From positions 1 to 11,443 of the forward strand of contig JASAON010001307.1 of assembly GCA_030849065.1 (NCBI GenBank): DNA of 11,443 bases, given 5' to 3'. Shown one piece after another: positions 1 through 8,200 of this stretch. Numbering within the stretch: position 1 is the stretch's first letter; every line of letters begins with the position of its first letter. Below the pieces are notes generated by a model. The model was not told where the DNA came from, made no database searches, and saw only the letters and a program-made list of their open reading frames with translations. This DNA comes from Jaenimonas drosophilae (taxonomy: Eukaryota > Euglenozoa > Kinetoplastea > Trypanosomatida > Trypanosomatidae). The translations under genes and the position numbers were made by a program.

Positions 1-2
1 AC

Positions 3-3000
3 ACTAAGTCAAGAATCAGAACCAATAAAATTATCAATCGCAATGTGTTGCTGTTTGAGGGTATGCCTTTGCGCTCCCGCCACGACGAAGGCTCCATCAA
101 CCCAGACGATTACTCTTCTTTAGAGAGTGCCATGTTCGTTGTGACAGACTGGTGCAAGGCATTACCACTGGATGTGTGGTTTCAATGGGTGCTTCAGTAC
201 ACCAGTGAACAACTCATCCTACACAGTACGCGCATCGCACAGACATTCCCTGGCATGAGTGATGTACTGGATGCGCTCGATGATGGGGTTGACGCGCTAA
301 ACACGAACATTTTTGACAGCCAGAGTGAATTTCAGTTGGAGGATTTCCTTGTGGCCACTACTGAGACGATCTACGGGTGTGTTGTGCGTTGCTATGGTGC
401 ACGTCTACACCGGGACATTATCTCTGATGAATTTCATGGCGTTCACGCTCTGCTATGCAAAAGTGCCTGCTCTTCTATACTGTTCAAGGAACAGCATGAC
501 AAAATGGGGACATTTATTAGAAGAACCAAAAATCACACGATCTTGGTTATGCTAAAAATTAGATTCAATCTGACACGTTCCACCATACGTCGTTGGATTC
601 CTCTGATTCTCACTGCTGTTCACCTTCACAGCCCCATAACCGAATGGGTCAATTGCGAGAATTCAATGCACCATCATCCGCCAACACCCTCATCCACTTG
701 TCCTCAACATTGTGGCTCAAACATTTGTTTCCAACATGGTTGGCTACCATTCGCATTTACACTACCGATGAAGGTGTTATTCGTGGAGATTACGGCACTC
801 GTTGTCATGAAGGAGCAAATGAGGCATATTGTTGTACCAATGGCTGAGCGTGCCATTAGTGGGCAAGTCACGACTCCTTCCGTAGGTGATGAAGCAATTC
901 CAGAAGCCGTCGATGACCTTCAGTCGAACATCTTCAATAACACTGATGCTCCAGCGTTGTCTTTTCAGTTTCTTGTGGATTTTGATGCATATGTGTTGAC
1001 CAAACTGCGCTCCTTTGTAACACTGCTCACTAAACGAGCGAAAGCGTCCGTGCTTTACCTCGAGCTTCAACTTAAGTCGGTGATTATGGTGCATCTGGCC
1101 GTGGCTCCAGCAGATGCTGTCGCTGTTCCTACTCCATCAATTGTTCACGAGAATTCTACCATTGGAGATGTTGCATCTATCGAAGAATCATCTCTCAGCG
1201 GTGATGCAGCTTCCCAAGATTCCGTTGATGGAAGTGGTGTTACTCCCTCGGTGCATTCACTCTTGCATCATCTCCTACATGAAGCCTCCCATGGCCGCCT
1301 AAGACGTTTTCTTTGTGGTGGCGCAGCACATCCAGACCTGGTGGATCAGATCAAAACACAACCACCATCAAAGATGAGCTCAATTATCGCTGCACAAGTA
1401 CAGGATGAGGGTAGCGACACTGACCGAAGTGAGCTTGTTGAGCTTCTTCGTATTGCACGTGGGCTATGTGTGTCACACACAACTACATTCGAATACTGGC
1501 ACCTTCTTTCCATTGGTGAGCAGCCCCAGAATCTTGGTTCCGTCGGCATCCACTGCATCTGTGACATCATCTCTGCTACGACTGAAACACTCCTCATGGA
1601 TGTGTATTCATCCACTGTGCGTGAGGCATCCACGCAGCAACAACACCAACACCAGCAACAGTCAACGGACACTCATCAAGACGCCTCCCTTCCGCAGCAT
1701 ACCCGGTTACCCTCCGAGGTTCAGCATGAAGCTGTGATTGCCCTGATTGAAACAGCCATTCACTGCACGTGGAGGATGGAAGCGTTGGGGGACCTGGATG
1801 AGCTGAACACGATGATGACGACCACCATGAGGAAGCTGTTGGCACAGCTACCACCAGAAGCAACACGTGAGTACCACTGCATCATCCTTGAGGCCATTCA
1901 CAATTACCTCCTCACAGCACAGAGCAACATCCACAATGCTCCCGCCACACAGACTGGAGTGGTTGATGCAACACGGAGCATCATCACGTTGATGAACCAC
2001 GTCGAGCTGCGTGCAGCATTGAAGCTCACGTTGTTCATCAATGAAGAACATCCATTTTTCCGGCACATGGATGCAGCACTTCGTGTTCGTCTTCTCTCAC
2101 GTCCTCCTCCGTCCTCTCACTTCGACGACAACGTCTTTGAGAAGCAACGACACCAGCTTGAGACCGATGTACTCAACTATCTAAGCAGCCATCATGGTTG
2201 CAAGGAGCAGGTACAACGCATGTTGAGTGTGTGTGACACGTTCCACTCATCCCACTTCATCTCTCACACATCCCCAGCAACACCCATTGCCAACGTTACT
2301 GATATGCGGCCTGCTTCACAACCGTCACACGTTCCACTCCCACCAACATCACTTGTTGTTCACGTCCTTGGCATGTGCCACTGGGGATACCACCCATCCA
2401 CGTACCTCGTCATTCAACAGACGTCCAGCACCACAACTAGTACTATAGTGGCATACACAAACACATCAAGTACAGTACCGAAGGACAGATCTTCTGATGC
2501 GGAGGAGCTTCCATTCCCCGCAGATCTCGCTGCTGCTCTTGTGGACTACTCCCATGAGTACCAACAACAGAAGCATCATGAACAACGTCAGCTCCACTGG
2601 TGCCGTGACTACGCCTACACCACTTTTGTGATTTACTACCCACAGGACGGAGGCCTACCGACGACTATCCACGGCACACTGCTCCTTCAGCGACTGTTTG
2701 TTGCCCTTGCTGGGTACAAGCGTGTGGGTGTGACGTGGTCTCATCTTGCTGCACGAGCTCACATGAGTGTGGAGGAACTGAAGGAACAGCTGCACAAGTG
2801 TGTGGAGTTGGGCCTCCTTGTGTGTGTAGGTAAGAATGACGAGGGTGAAGAAGGCCATGGTGTGGAGTACGTGGCGATGAACTACGACTACGTGCGTCCT
2901 GTGGAATCGACGGATGGAGTGATTGTGTTGTGGCCTGAGCCTCTACGTCATGTGCGGGATATGGTGGCTGCCAGGAGGACCATCACTGATGCACAACGTG

Positions 3001-3233
3001 TGGAGCAGCTTGCACCTGTTGTGATGAGCATCATGAAGGAGAGGAAGAGGATACGATACTCCGAGCTATTTCATCTTGTGTGCGGTGCCGAGCATACTAT
3101 CGTTGTGCCTACTTGGGCGATGTTCAAGGCGTGTGTTGAAGGCCTCATTGACCGCCACTACCTCTCACGTATTGTGCAGAACGGTGGGTTGCCTGTATTG
3201 AATGCATCTATCATGCTTGAGTACGTGCCTTAG
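3..3233 (+). CDS. Divergent cullin-like protein, gene 1 (5' end cut by window)
   Basis: The frame is open from position 3 to a TAG at 3231-3233 (1076 residues). No start is assigned: the first in-frame ATG (63) is well inside the family alignment. The distance to the shared VVMKEQ motif (its Met at 807) is 24 residues shorter than in gene 2, so the true start probably lies about 70 nt left of the window. The C-terminal third shows the cullin order: RLLS (2088-2099) in the helical bundle, a VVHVL...W strand, LPFPADL...QRQLHW, a winged helix (HGTLLLQRLFVAL then VTWSHLAARAHMSVEELKEQL), and a terminal winged helix with IMKERKR, whose Lys (3036-3038) matches the cullin NEDD8 site. The N-terminal ~270 residues are very unlike gene 2; the remainder is nearly the same. 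A Gln/His run (QQQHQHQQQ) lies mid-protein. Inferred role: scaffold of a ubiquitin ligase. At 1100 residues it is longer than typical cullins (about 750-800) because of extra linkers. Confidence 0.85.
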   Translation, partial: TKSRIRTNKIINRNVLLFEGMPLRSRHDEGSINPDDYSSLESAMFVVTDWCKALPLDVWFQWVLQYTSEQLILHSTRIAQTFPGMSDVLDALDDGVDALNTNIFDSQSEFQLEDFLVATTETIYGCVVRCYGARLHRDIISDEFHGVHALLCKSACSSILFKEQHDKMGTFIRRTKNHTILVMLKIRFNLTRSTIRRWIPLILTAVHLHSPITEWVNCENSMHHHPPTPSSTCPQHCGSNICFQHGWLPFAFTLPMKVLFVEITALVVMKEQMRHIVVPMAERAISGQVTTPSVGDEAIPEAVDDLQSNIFNNTDAPALSFQFLVDFDAYVLTKLRSFVTLLTKRAKASVLYLELQLKSVIMVHLAVAPADAVAVPTPSIVHENSTIGDVASIEESSLSGDAASQDSVDGSGVTPSVHSLLHHLLHEASHGRLRRFLCGGAAHPDLVDQIKTQPPSKMSSIIAAQVQDEGSDTDRSELVELLRIARGLCVSHTTTFEYWHLLSIGEQPQNLGSVGIHCICDIISATTETLLMDVYSSTVREASTQQQHQHQQQSTDTHQDASLPQHTRLPSEVQHEAVIALIETAIHCTWRMEALGDLDELNTMMTTTMRKLLAQLPPEATREYHCIILEAIHNYLLTAQSNIHNAPATQTGVVDATRSIITLMNHVELRAALKLTLFINEEHPFFRHMDAALRVRLLSRPPPSSHFDDNVFEKQRHQLETDVLNYLSSHHGCKEQVQRMLSVCDTFHSSHFISHTSPATPIANVTDMRPASQPSHVPLPPTSLVVHVLGMCHWGYHPSTYLVIQQTSSTTTSTIVAYTNTSSTVPKDRSSDAEELPFPADLAAALVDYSHEYQQQKHHEQRQLHWCRDYAYTTFVIYYPQDGGLPTTIHGTLLLQRLFVALAGYKRVGVTWSHLAARAHMSVEELKEQLHKCVELGLLVCVGKNDEGEEGHGVEYVAMNYDYVRPVESTDGVIVLWPEPLRHVRDMVAARRTITDAQRVEQLAPVVMSIMKERKRIRYSELFHLVCGAEHTIVVPTWAMFKACVEGLIDRHYLSRIVQNGGLPVLNASIMLEYVP

Positions 3234-3585
3234 TGGGAGGTATGATAAGCTCTTTTGTTCTTTGTTATTAGTAATACTTTATGTGTGTCTGCAGCAATGA
3301 TGATCATTGTTTCCATTCATTTACTTACTCTTGGCATACAGTTGCGCCGCCATGCAGATGTACGGCGACTAAAGATGCGCTTTTCAAGGAAGTGCTTTGG
3401 TTGTTGTGAATATGTGTGTGGTGTGACACGTGTGCTGAGTTAGGTGGATAGATGGATGGCACACCCTAACTAGGTGAACACAGTGTAAATGCATTAGGAG
3501 GAGGACACGTTTGATCAGCTTCTTGGTCAACGTGGGTCTGTCGCTCAACACGGCCAATGACACAAGTCGAAACGTGTTTTGGTTA

Positions 3586-3615
3586 CTTCCCTCTCTCCAT
3601 CTCTCTCATGCATAG
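3586..3615 (+). promoter_or_regulatory. Polypyrimidine tract followed by AG
   Basis: A C/T run of about 20 nt with very few purines ends in CATGCATAG. In a trans-splicing organism such a tract could direct splice-leader addition or polyadenylation of gene 1. No open reading frame of note follows closely, so a role in 3' end formation of gene 1 is the more natural reading. This is inference from composition only. Confidence 0.25.
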
Positions 3616-3646
3616 AATAGTGCCAAGATGGCTCCATGAGCAAATT

Positions 3647-3666
3647 ATGAGCAATGCATTGCTCAT
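3647..3666. repeat. 20-bp perfect palindrome
   Basis: ATGAGCAATGCATTGCTCAT equals its own reverse complement. Short outer arms (GAGCAAAT at 3638-3645 and ATTTGTTC at 3664-3671) can add pairing if the left side bulges. The word ATGAGCAA also occurs at 3636-3643. It could be a dimeric protein-binding site or a cruciform; function is unknown. Confidence 0.6.
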
Positions 3667-4045
3667 TTGTTCTGTGTGATTTTGATGCTCTAAGTCATTC
3701 ATATTACTATACTATTATTGTAGAGGCACGTGAGCAATGATGTTCGTTAGTGGTGTTTTCTACCCCGTAACCTTGGCACAGTGGGTGAATGAGCTTCCAT
3801 AGACGGAAAGGCTGGTATGCGATTGTTGTGTGATATGATAAGGGTGGCAATAGCATGCGTTTTGTAGAGGGTGGCAACGCTCAACTGCTGCGTCATCGCA
3901 TCCTCAGTAGCTGAAGTGTGAGCTGGTACACTAAACTTCGAATCAACATCGCTTACATGGATGGTTAATTGTCATGAAGCAAGAATAATGAAGTTGAGTG
4001 CTTTGGACGTCTCCATGTTTTGCGGGTGTGCAAAGGAGTTCCAAT

Positions 4046-4080
4046 GGATTTGATGCTGGTATCTCACCAGCATCAAATCC
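4046..4080. repeat. 15-bp perfect inverted repeat with 5-nt loop
   Basis: GGATTTGATGCTGGT at 4046-4060 is followed by the loop ATCTC and then by its exact reverse complement at 4066-4080. A T-G wobble (4045/4081) and an A-T pair (4044/4082) can extend the stem. As RNA it would form a strong hairpin. It lies about 190 nt before the start of the decayed family fragments, and I see no counterpart before the second fragment copy near 9280. Confidence 0.75.
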
Positions 4081-4181
4081 GTGGATGCCCCGATTAACGA
4101 GGTTCACAGTCAAGCCAGAAGCTTCTCCGAAGTACTCACCACTTACCCTTTATCTTGTTTCCACGAATGGAGTCAAGGTAC

Positions 4182-4221
4182 ATCGTTCGGTGTTGTGCAG
4201 TGTACCACACATTCGAACGAT
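4182..4221. repeat. 8-bp inverted repeat around a GT-rich loop
   Basis: ATCGTTCG (4182-4189) and CGAACGAT (4214-4221) are reverse complements separated by 24 nt, just upstream of the ATG at 4239. An 8-bp stem may arise by chance. It is noted because a stronger hairpin lies about 100 nt earlier. Confidence 0.3.
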
Positions 4222-4238
4222 CTGACTTGTGTACACAC

Positions 4239-4430
4239 ATGGCAGCACCGTCAATAGTGGTAGCGACAAATGATATCGGTAAGTATGAGTTGCATGAAGA
4301 TCTGGAACGCATCTACACCTCCATCACGACACAGGAGGAAGGGTGTGGTGATGGAGCTGTTCAAGTGACTCTTCCAGAACATCAACACAACGATTATGGA
4401 GGTTACACGGACGCTCACTGACTCCCAAGG
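4239..4430 (+). pseudogene. Decayed N-terminal fragment of the cullin-like family
   Basis: From about 4293 the sequence matches the first ~35 codons of gene 2. One frame gives DLERIYTSITTQEE (gene 2: DLERIYNSITTQKE). The match then continues one frame over as MELFK, a TGA stop (4366-4368), then LFQNIN (gene 2: MEHFKSLFMNIN). Spacing from the LERIY Glu codon to the ATG at 4351 is 46 nt against 45 in gene 2, so a one-base insertion plus a stop breaks the relic. An ATG at 4239 opens a 60-codon chimeric frame ending at 4421 (MAAPSIVVATND...HNDYGGYTDAH). A shorter relative lies at 9280. GTAAGT (4279) and CTTCCAG (to 4377) could mimic a 99-nt intron, but coding similarity inside that interval favours a relic. 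Confidence 0.65.
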
Positions 4431-4909
4431 TAATGCGCACCGCAATCTTTGCATGCGTTGATGTGCCAGTGCTCCTGACGAACATCTTCCTGTGCCAAGA
4501 CACTTGGTTGAATGTGCGGAGTCGTTGATTAATTCTGTAGGACAGACGATCAGTTCATTTCATGATGCACGGATGTCATTGAATCATCCACACGTACACT
4601 TCTACACAACAATTGCATGTTGCTATTGCTTTGGTGTAGATGATGATGTGATCATCTTGAGCACAGATTGACACCCAGAAGGCTCTGTCCTAGTGGTGGC
4701 GCGCTCATTGTCATGAAGGAGCAATCGTGGAGTTGGCTACAACTTATGGCTGATGGTGCTGTGAAGTGCACAGGAACGTATTCATTTTCCTACGGTGTTG
4801 TTGGAGTGGATGAGGAAAGAACAAATAGGGCCAACAATGTCTTGCGATGCACCCGTGGGTTATGAGTGTGTCTACGCACGTTCATATCAGGCTGTATGTG
4901 CATTGTCTT
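4431..4909. repeat. Degenerate upstream repeat, copy A (partner 9364-9827)
   Basis: This stretch aligns with 9364-9827 at roughly 75-85 percent by eye, with small indels: the offset moves from 4933 to 4925 to 4918 bases. It holds no intact gene. A short frame shared by both copies (ATG at 4433, MRTAIFACVDV...TWLNV, stop at the same relative place) is too short and too dependent on nucleotide identity to call. It contains the VMKEQ fragment listed separately. Confidence 0.6.
4701..4763 (+). pseudogene. Fragment resembling the VVMKEQ...MA segment of the cullin-like family
   Basis: The translation ALIVMKEQ, seven residues, then MADGAV parallels gene 2 ALVVMKEQ, seven residues, then MAKRAI. The DNA matches over GCGCTxxTxGTCATGAAGGAGCAA. 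It lies 415 nt after the LERIY relic, whereas these segments are about 860 nt apart in gene 2, so material between them has been lost or has decayed. The same fragment occurs in the second intergenic copy. The match is short, so the call is moderate. Confidence 0.45.
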
Positions 4910-5120
4910 CATCTTCTCAATGATTCACCCAAAGGCAATACAAGAAGTGCAAGGTTGCCTCACTCCAACGTAAGAATAGTGTGTTGTGTCTGTTGTTGAT
5001 GGACTACCATGGTGTTTTATTGGCTCCATGTGCTCCCATAGTTGTCGCTGTGCAACTGAGGTGACTGCTTCAATGGTTTAATCTTGTGACCGAATTGGAT
5101 GTTGGCAAACAACACCACAT
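4910..5120. repeat. 211-bp perfectly conserved noncoding block, copy A
   Basis: Every base matches 9828-10038 at a constant offset of 4918. No long open frame spans it. It lies 174-385 nt upstream of the gene 2 start codon. Sequence on both sides is clearly more diverged (two changes in the next ten bases, many after that). It includes a GTAAGA (4970-4975) that could be a 5' splice donor for an intron ending at the AG at 5232. Candidate promoter, 5' intron, noncoding RNA or recent gene-conversion tract. Confidence 0.85.
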
Positions 5121-5199
5121 CCGGATCTTCTGAGTGAGTAGGTGTGGGGTAGGCGAGGTTGTGCGAGCTGCGCAGGTTGACGGTTATACATTTGGTGGC

Positions 5200-5294
5200 A
5201 CTTCTTGTTTCTCTTTCTTGTGTGCTCCACAGATTCGTATTCCCACTCGAAGACACCTCTACACACAAATCTCCTGGTTGACGCGCACATCTCA
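5200..5294 (+). promoter_or_regulatory. Polypyrimidine-AG splice acceptor and 62-nt leader of gene 2
   Basis: A tract rich in C/T (CTTCTTGTTTCTCTTTCTTG, about 5201-5220) ends in GTGCTCCACAG with the AG at 5231-5232. The next 62 nt, up to the ATG at 5295, match the leader of gene 3 at almost every base, with identical spacing. The sequence before the AG differs more. This pattern fits a 3' splice site, either splice-leader acceptor or cis-intron acceptor, followed by a 5' UTR. The leader frame is open in both copies, so an N-terminal extension is not excluded. Confidence 0.5.
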
Positions 5295-8200
5295 ATGGCG
5301 GAGGCAGATCTTGAACGCATCTACAACTCCATCACGACACAGAAGGAGCGTACGGATATGGAACATTTCAAGAGCCTCTTCATGAACATCAACATCTACA
5401 TCCACAAAAATGCCTTCGTCCATATGAGCGGCAGCGATTTCTTCGATGATTGGCGGTATAGGCAGGTCCAGGAGGTTGAAGCAAAGTGGCAGAACCTTAA
5501 GTATAATCGTAATTCCTACCCCATCATGAGCAATGTTCTGTCGATATGGATGCGATGGGCACTTCATTCCTTCAGTGTTGAAGTCGTGAATCACTGCACG
5601 TATCTGGTGCTGACCTTCGTCAACAGGAATGACTCCTCCGTAGTACCGGTAGAGCACGAGTGGAATGGGCAAAGCAATGCAAAAACGTCAGAAGTACATC
5701 GTCAGTTGAGTAAAGGCATGCTTAAGACCGAAGATGTGAATAATGCCACAGCATTCTACCACGGGTATGTGGCTGGTACTTCAATTGACCAACGTCGACG
5801 GCTTGATAATCTCTCGTCTACTCTTGAAAGCGTCGTTGAGATGCACATGTCACTTGCATTGTGTAGCGGAACTCTTTCTGCACTGCGGGACGCCATCGCA
5901 CAACCAGAAACAGATCTACCCACAATGATGATGAATGAACTCGGCACGGGTGCGTGGAGACGTCGTTGGGTGCTTCTTCTTGTTGGAGTTCTGCACCTTC
6001 ACAGTCCTGTACGTAAGTGGGTCGGGAGCATCCATGTGACTCAGGACCAATCCTATGAGGCACCACCATCGGAGCTCAACGTAGTCTTGTTTCTGCGAGC
6101 CTTGGCCTTCATGTTCGTGAACGCACAATCACTCATTTCCACCCTGCTTCTGCTCGCTGCGCTTGTCGTCATGAAGGAGCAAATGAGGCATATTGTTGTA
6201 CCAATGGCTAAGCGTGCCATTAGTCGGCAAGTCACGACTCCATCCGTAGGTCATGAAGCAATTCCAGAAGCCGTTGATGACCTTCAGTCGAACATCTTCA
6301 TTAACACTCATGCTCCAGCGTTGTCTTTCCGGTTTCTTGTGGATTTTGATGCAAATGTGCTGACCAAACTGCGCTGCTTTGTAGCGCTGCTCACTGAACG
6401 AACAGGAATATCCGCGCATTACCTCGAGCACCATCTTAGGTCCGTCATTTTGGTGCGTCTGGCCGTGGATCCAGCAGATGCTGTCGCTGTTCCTACTCCA
6501 TCAATTGTTCACGAGAATTCTACCATTGGAAGTGTTGCATCTATCGAAGAATCATCTCTCAGCAGTGATGTAGCTCCCCCAGATTCCGTTGATGGAAGTG
6601 GTGCTACTCACACGGTGCATTCACTCTTGCACCATCTCCTCCATCAAGCCTCTCATGACCGCCTAAGACGTTTTCTTTGTGGTGGCGCAGCACATCCAGA
6701 CCTGGTGGATCAGATCACAGCACAACCACCATCAAAGATGAACTCAATTATCGCTGCACAAGTACAGGATGAGGGTAACGACACTGACCGAAGTGAGCTT
6801 GTTGAGCTTCTTCGTATTGCACGTGGGCTATGTGTGTCACACACAACTACATTCGAATACTGGCACCTTCTTTCCATTGGTGAGCAGCCCCAGAATCTTG
6901 GTTCCGTCGGCATCCACTGCATCTGTGACATCATGTGTGCCACGACTGAATCACTCCTCATGAGTGCGTATTCATCCGCTGTGCGTGAGGCATCCACGCA
7001 GCAACAACACCAACACCAACACCAGTCAACGGACACTCATCAAGACACCTCCCTTCCGCAGCATAACCGGCTACCCTCAAATGTTCAGCATGAAGCTGTG
7101 ATTGCCCTGATTGAAACAGCCATTCACTGCACGTGGAGGATGGAAGAGTTGGGGAACTTGGATGAGCTGAACACGATGATGACGACCACCATGAGGAAGC
7201 TGTTGGCACAGCTACCACCAGAAGCAACACGTGAGTACCACTGCGTCATCCTTGAGGCCATTCACAATTACCTCCTCACAGCACAGAGCAACATCCACAA
7301 TACACCCGTCACGCAGACTGGAGTGGTTGATGCAACACGGAGCATCATCACGTTGGTGAACCACGTCGAGCTGCGTGCAGCATTGAAGCTCACGTTGTTC
7401 ATCAATGAAGAACAACCATTTTTCCGGCACATGGATGCATCACTTCGTGTTCGTCTTCTCTCACGTCCTCCTCCGTCCTCTAACTTCGACGACAACGTCT
7501 TTGAGAAACAACGACACCAGCTTGAGACCGATGTACTCAACTACCTTAGTAACTACTATGGTTGCAAAGAACAGGTACAACGTATGTTGAATGTGTGTGA
7601 CACGTTTCACTCAGCCCACTTCATCTCACACACATCCCCACCAACACCCATTGCCAACGTTACTGATATGCGGCCAGCTTCACAACCGTCTCACGTACCA
7701 CTCCCACCAACATCACTTGTTGTTCACGTCCTTGACATGCGACACTGGGGATACCACCCATCCACGTACCTCGTGATTCAACAGAAGTCCAACACCACAA
7801 CAACAGCAACAACATACAGTGCCACAGATGTCACTACAACGCTCACAACAACCACAATTGTCACCATTGTCACCACGACACGCACAAACACATCAAGTAC
7901 AGTACCGAAGAACAACTCTTCGGATGCGGAGGAACTTCCATTCCCTGCAGATCTCGCTGCTGCTCTTGTGGACTACACCCATGAGTACCAACAACAGCAG
8001 CATCATGAACAGCGTCAGCTCCACTGGTGCCGTGACTACGCCTACACCACCTTTGTGATGTACTACCCACAGGACGGAGGCCTACCGACGACCATCCATG
8101 GAACACTGCTCTTTCAGCGACTGTTTGTTGCCCTTGTTGAGTACAAGCGTGTGGGTGTGACGTGGTCTCGTCTTGCTGCACGAGCTCGCATGAGTGTGGA

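Larger units (their letters stand above)
3234..4238. other. Intergenic spacer between gene 1 and decayed family fragments
   Basis: No convincing gene is present. Short open frames in it lack family similarity and good starts. It contains pyrimidine-rich tracts (about 3586-3607 and 4139-4160), a 20-bp palindrome and a 15-bp hairpin, listed separately. I see no similarity to the spacer after gene 2 (8661-9279), so the duplicated unit does not appear to include the region immediately 3' of the coding sequences. Confidence 0.6.

Noticed and set aside
1346..1866. Reverse-strand Cys-rich and Ser-rich open frames recurring in both genes (also 6710-7230)
   Set aside because: They recur because the + strand coding sequence is duplicated. 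Their odd composition is the complement of Gln/His- and Thr-rich codons.
3255..3443. Small membrane-like frame after gene 1
   Set aside because: It opens with TTG, the first ATG leaves 48 codons, and nothing comparable follows gene 2.
4668..4865. 65-codon open frame as an independent gene
   Set aside because: The partner sequence near 9600 does not keep the frame. The recognisable part is only the VMKEQ-like fragment.
4910..5120. Possible tRNA or snRNA in the conserved block
   Set aside because: No cloverleaf, A/B box or recognisable snRNA motif could be found by eye. It is left as an unexplained conserved block.
5205..5294. Upstream in-frame ATG extending gene 2 by 30 residues
   Set aside because: It lies in the polypyrimidine tract before the AG. 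The extension is interrupted by a stop in gene 3, while the start at 5295 is shared.
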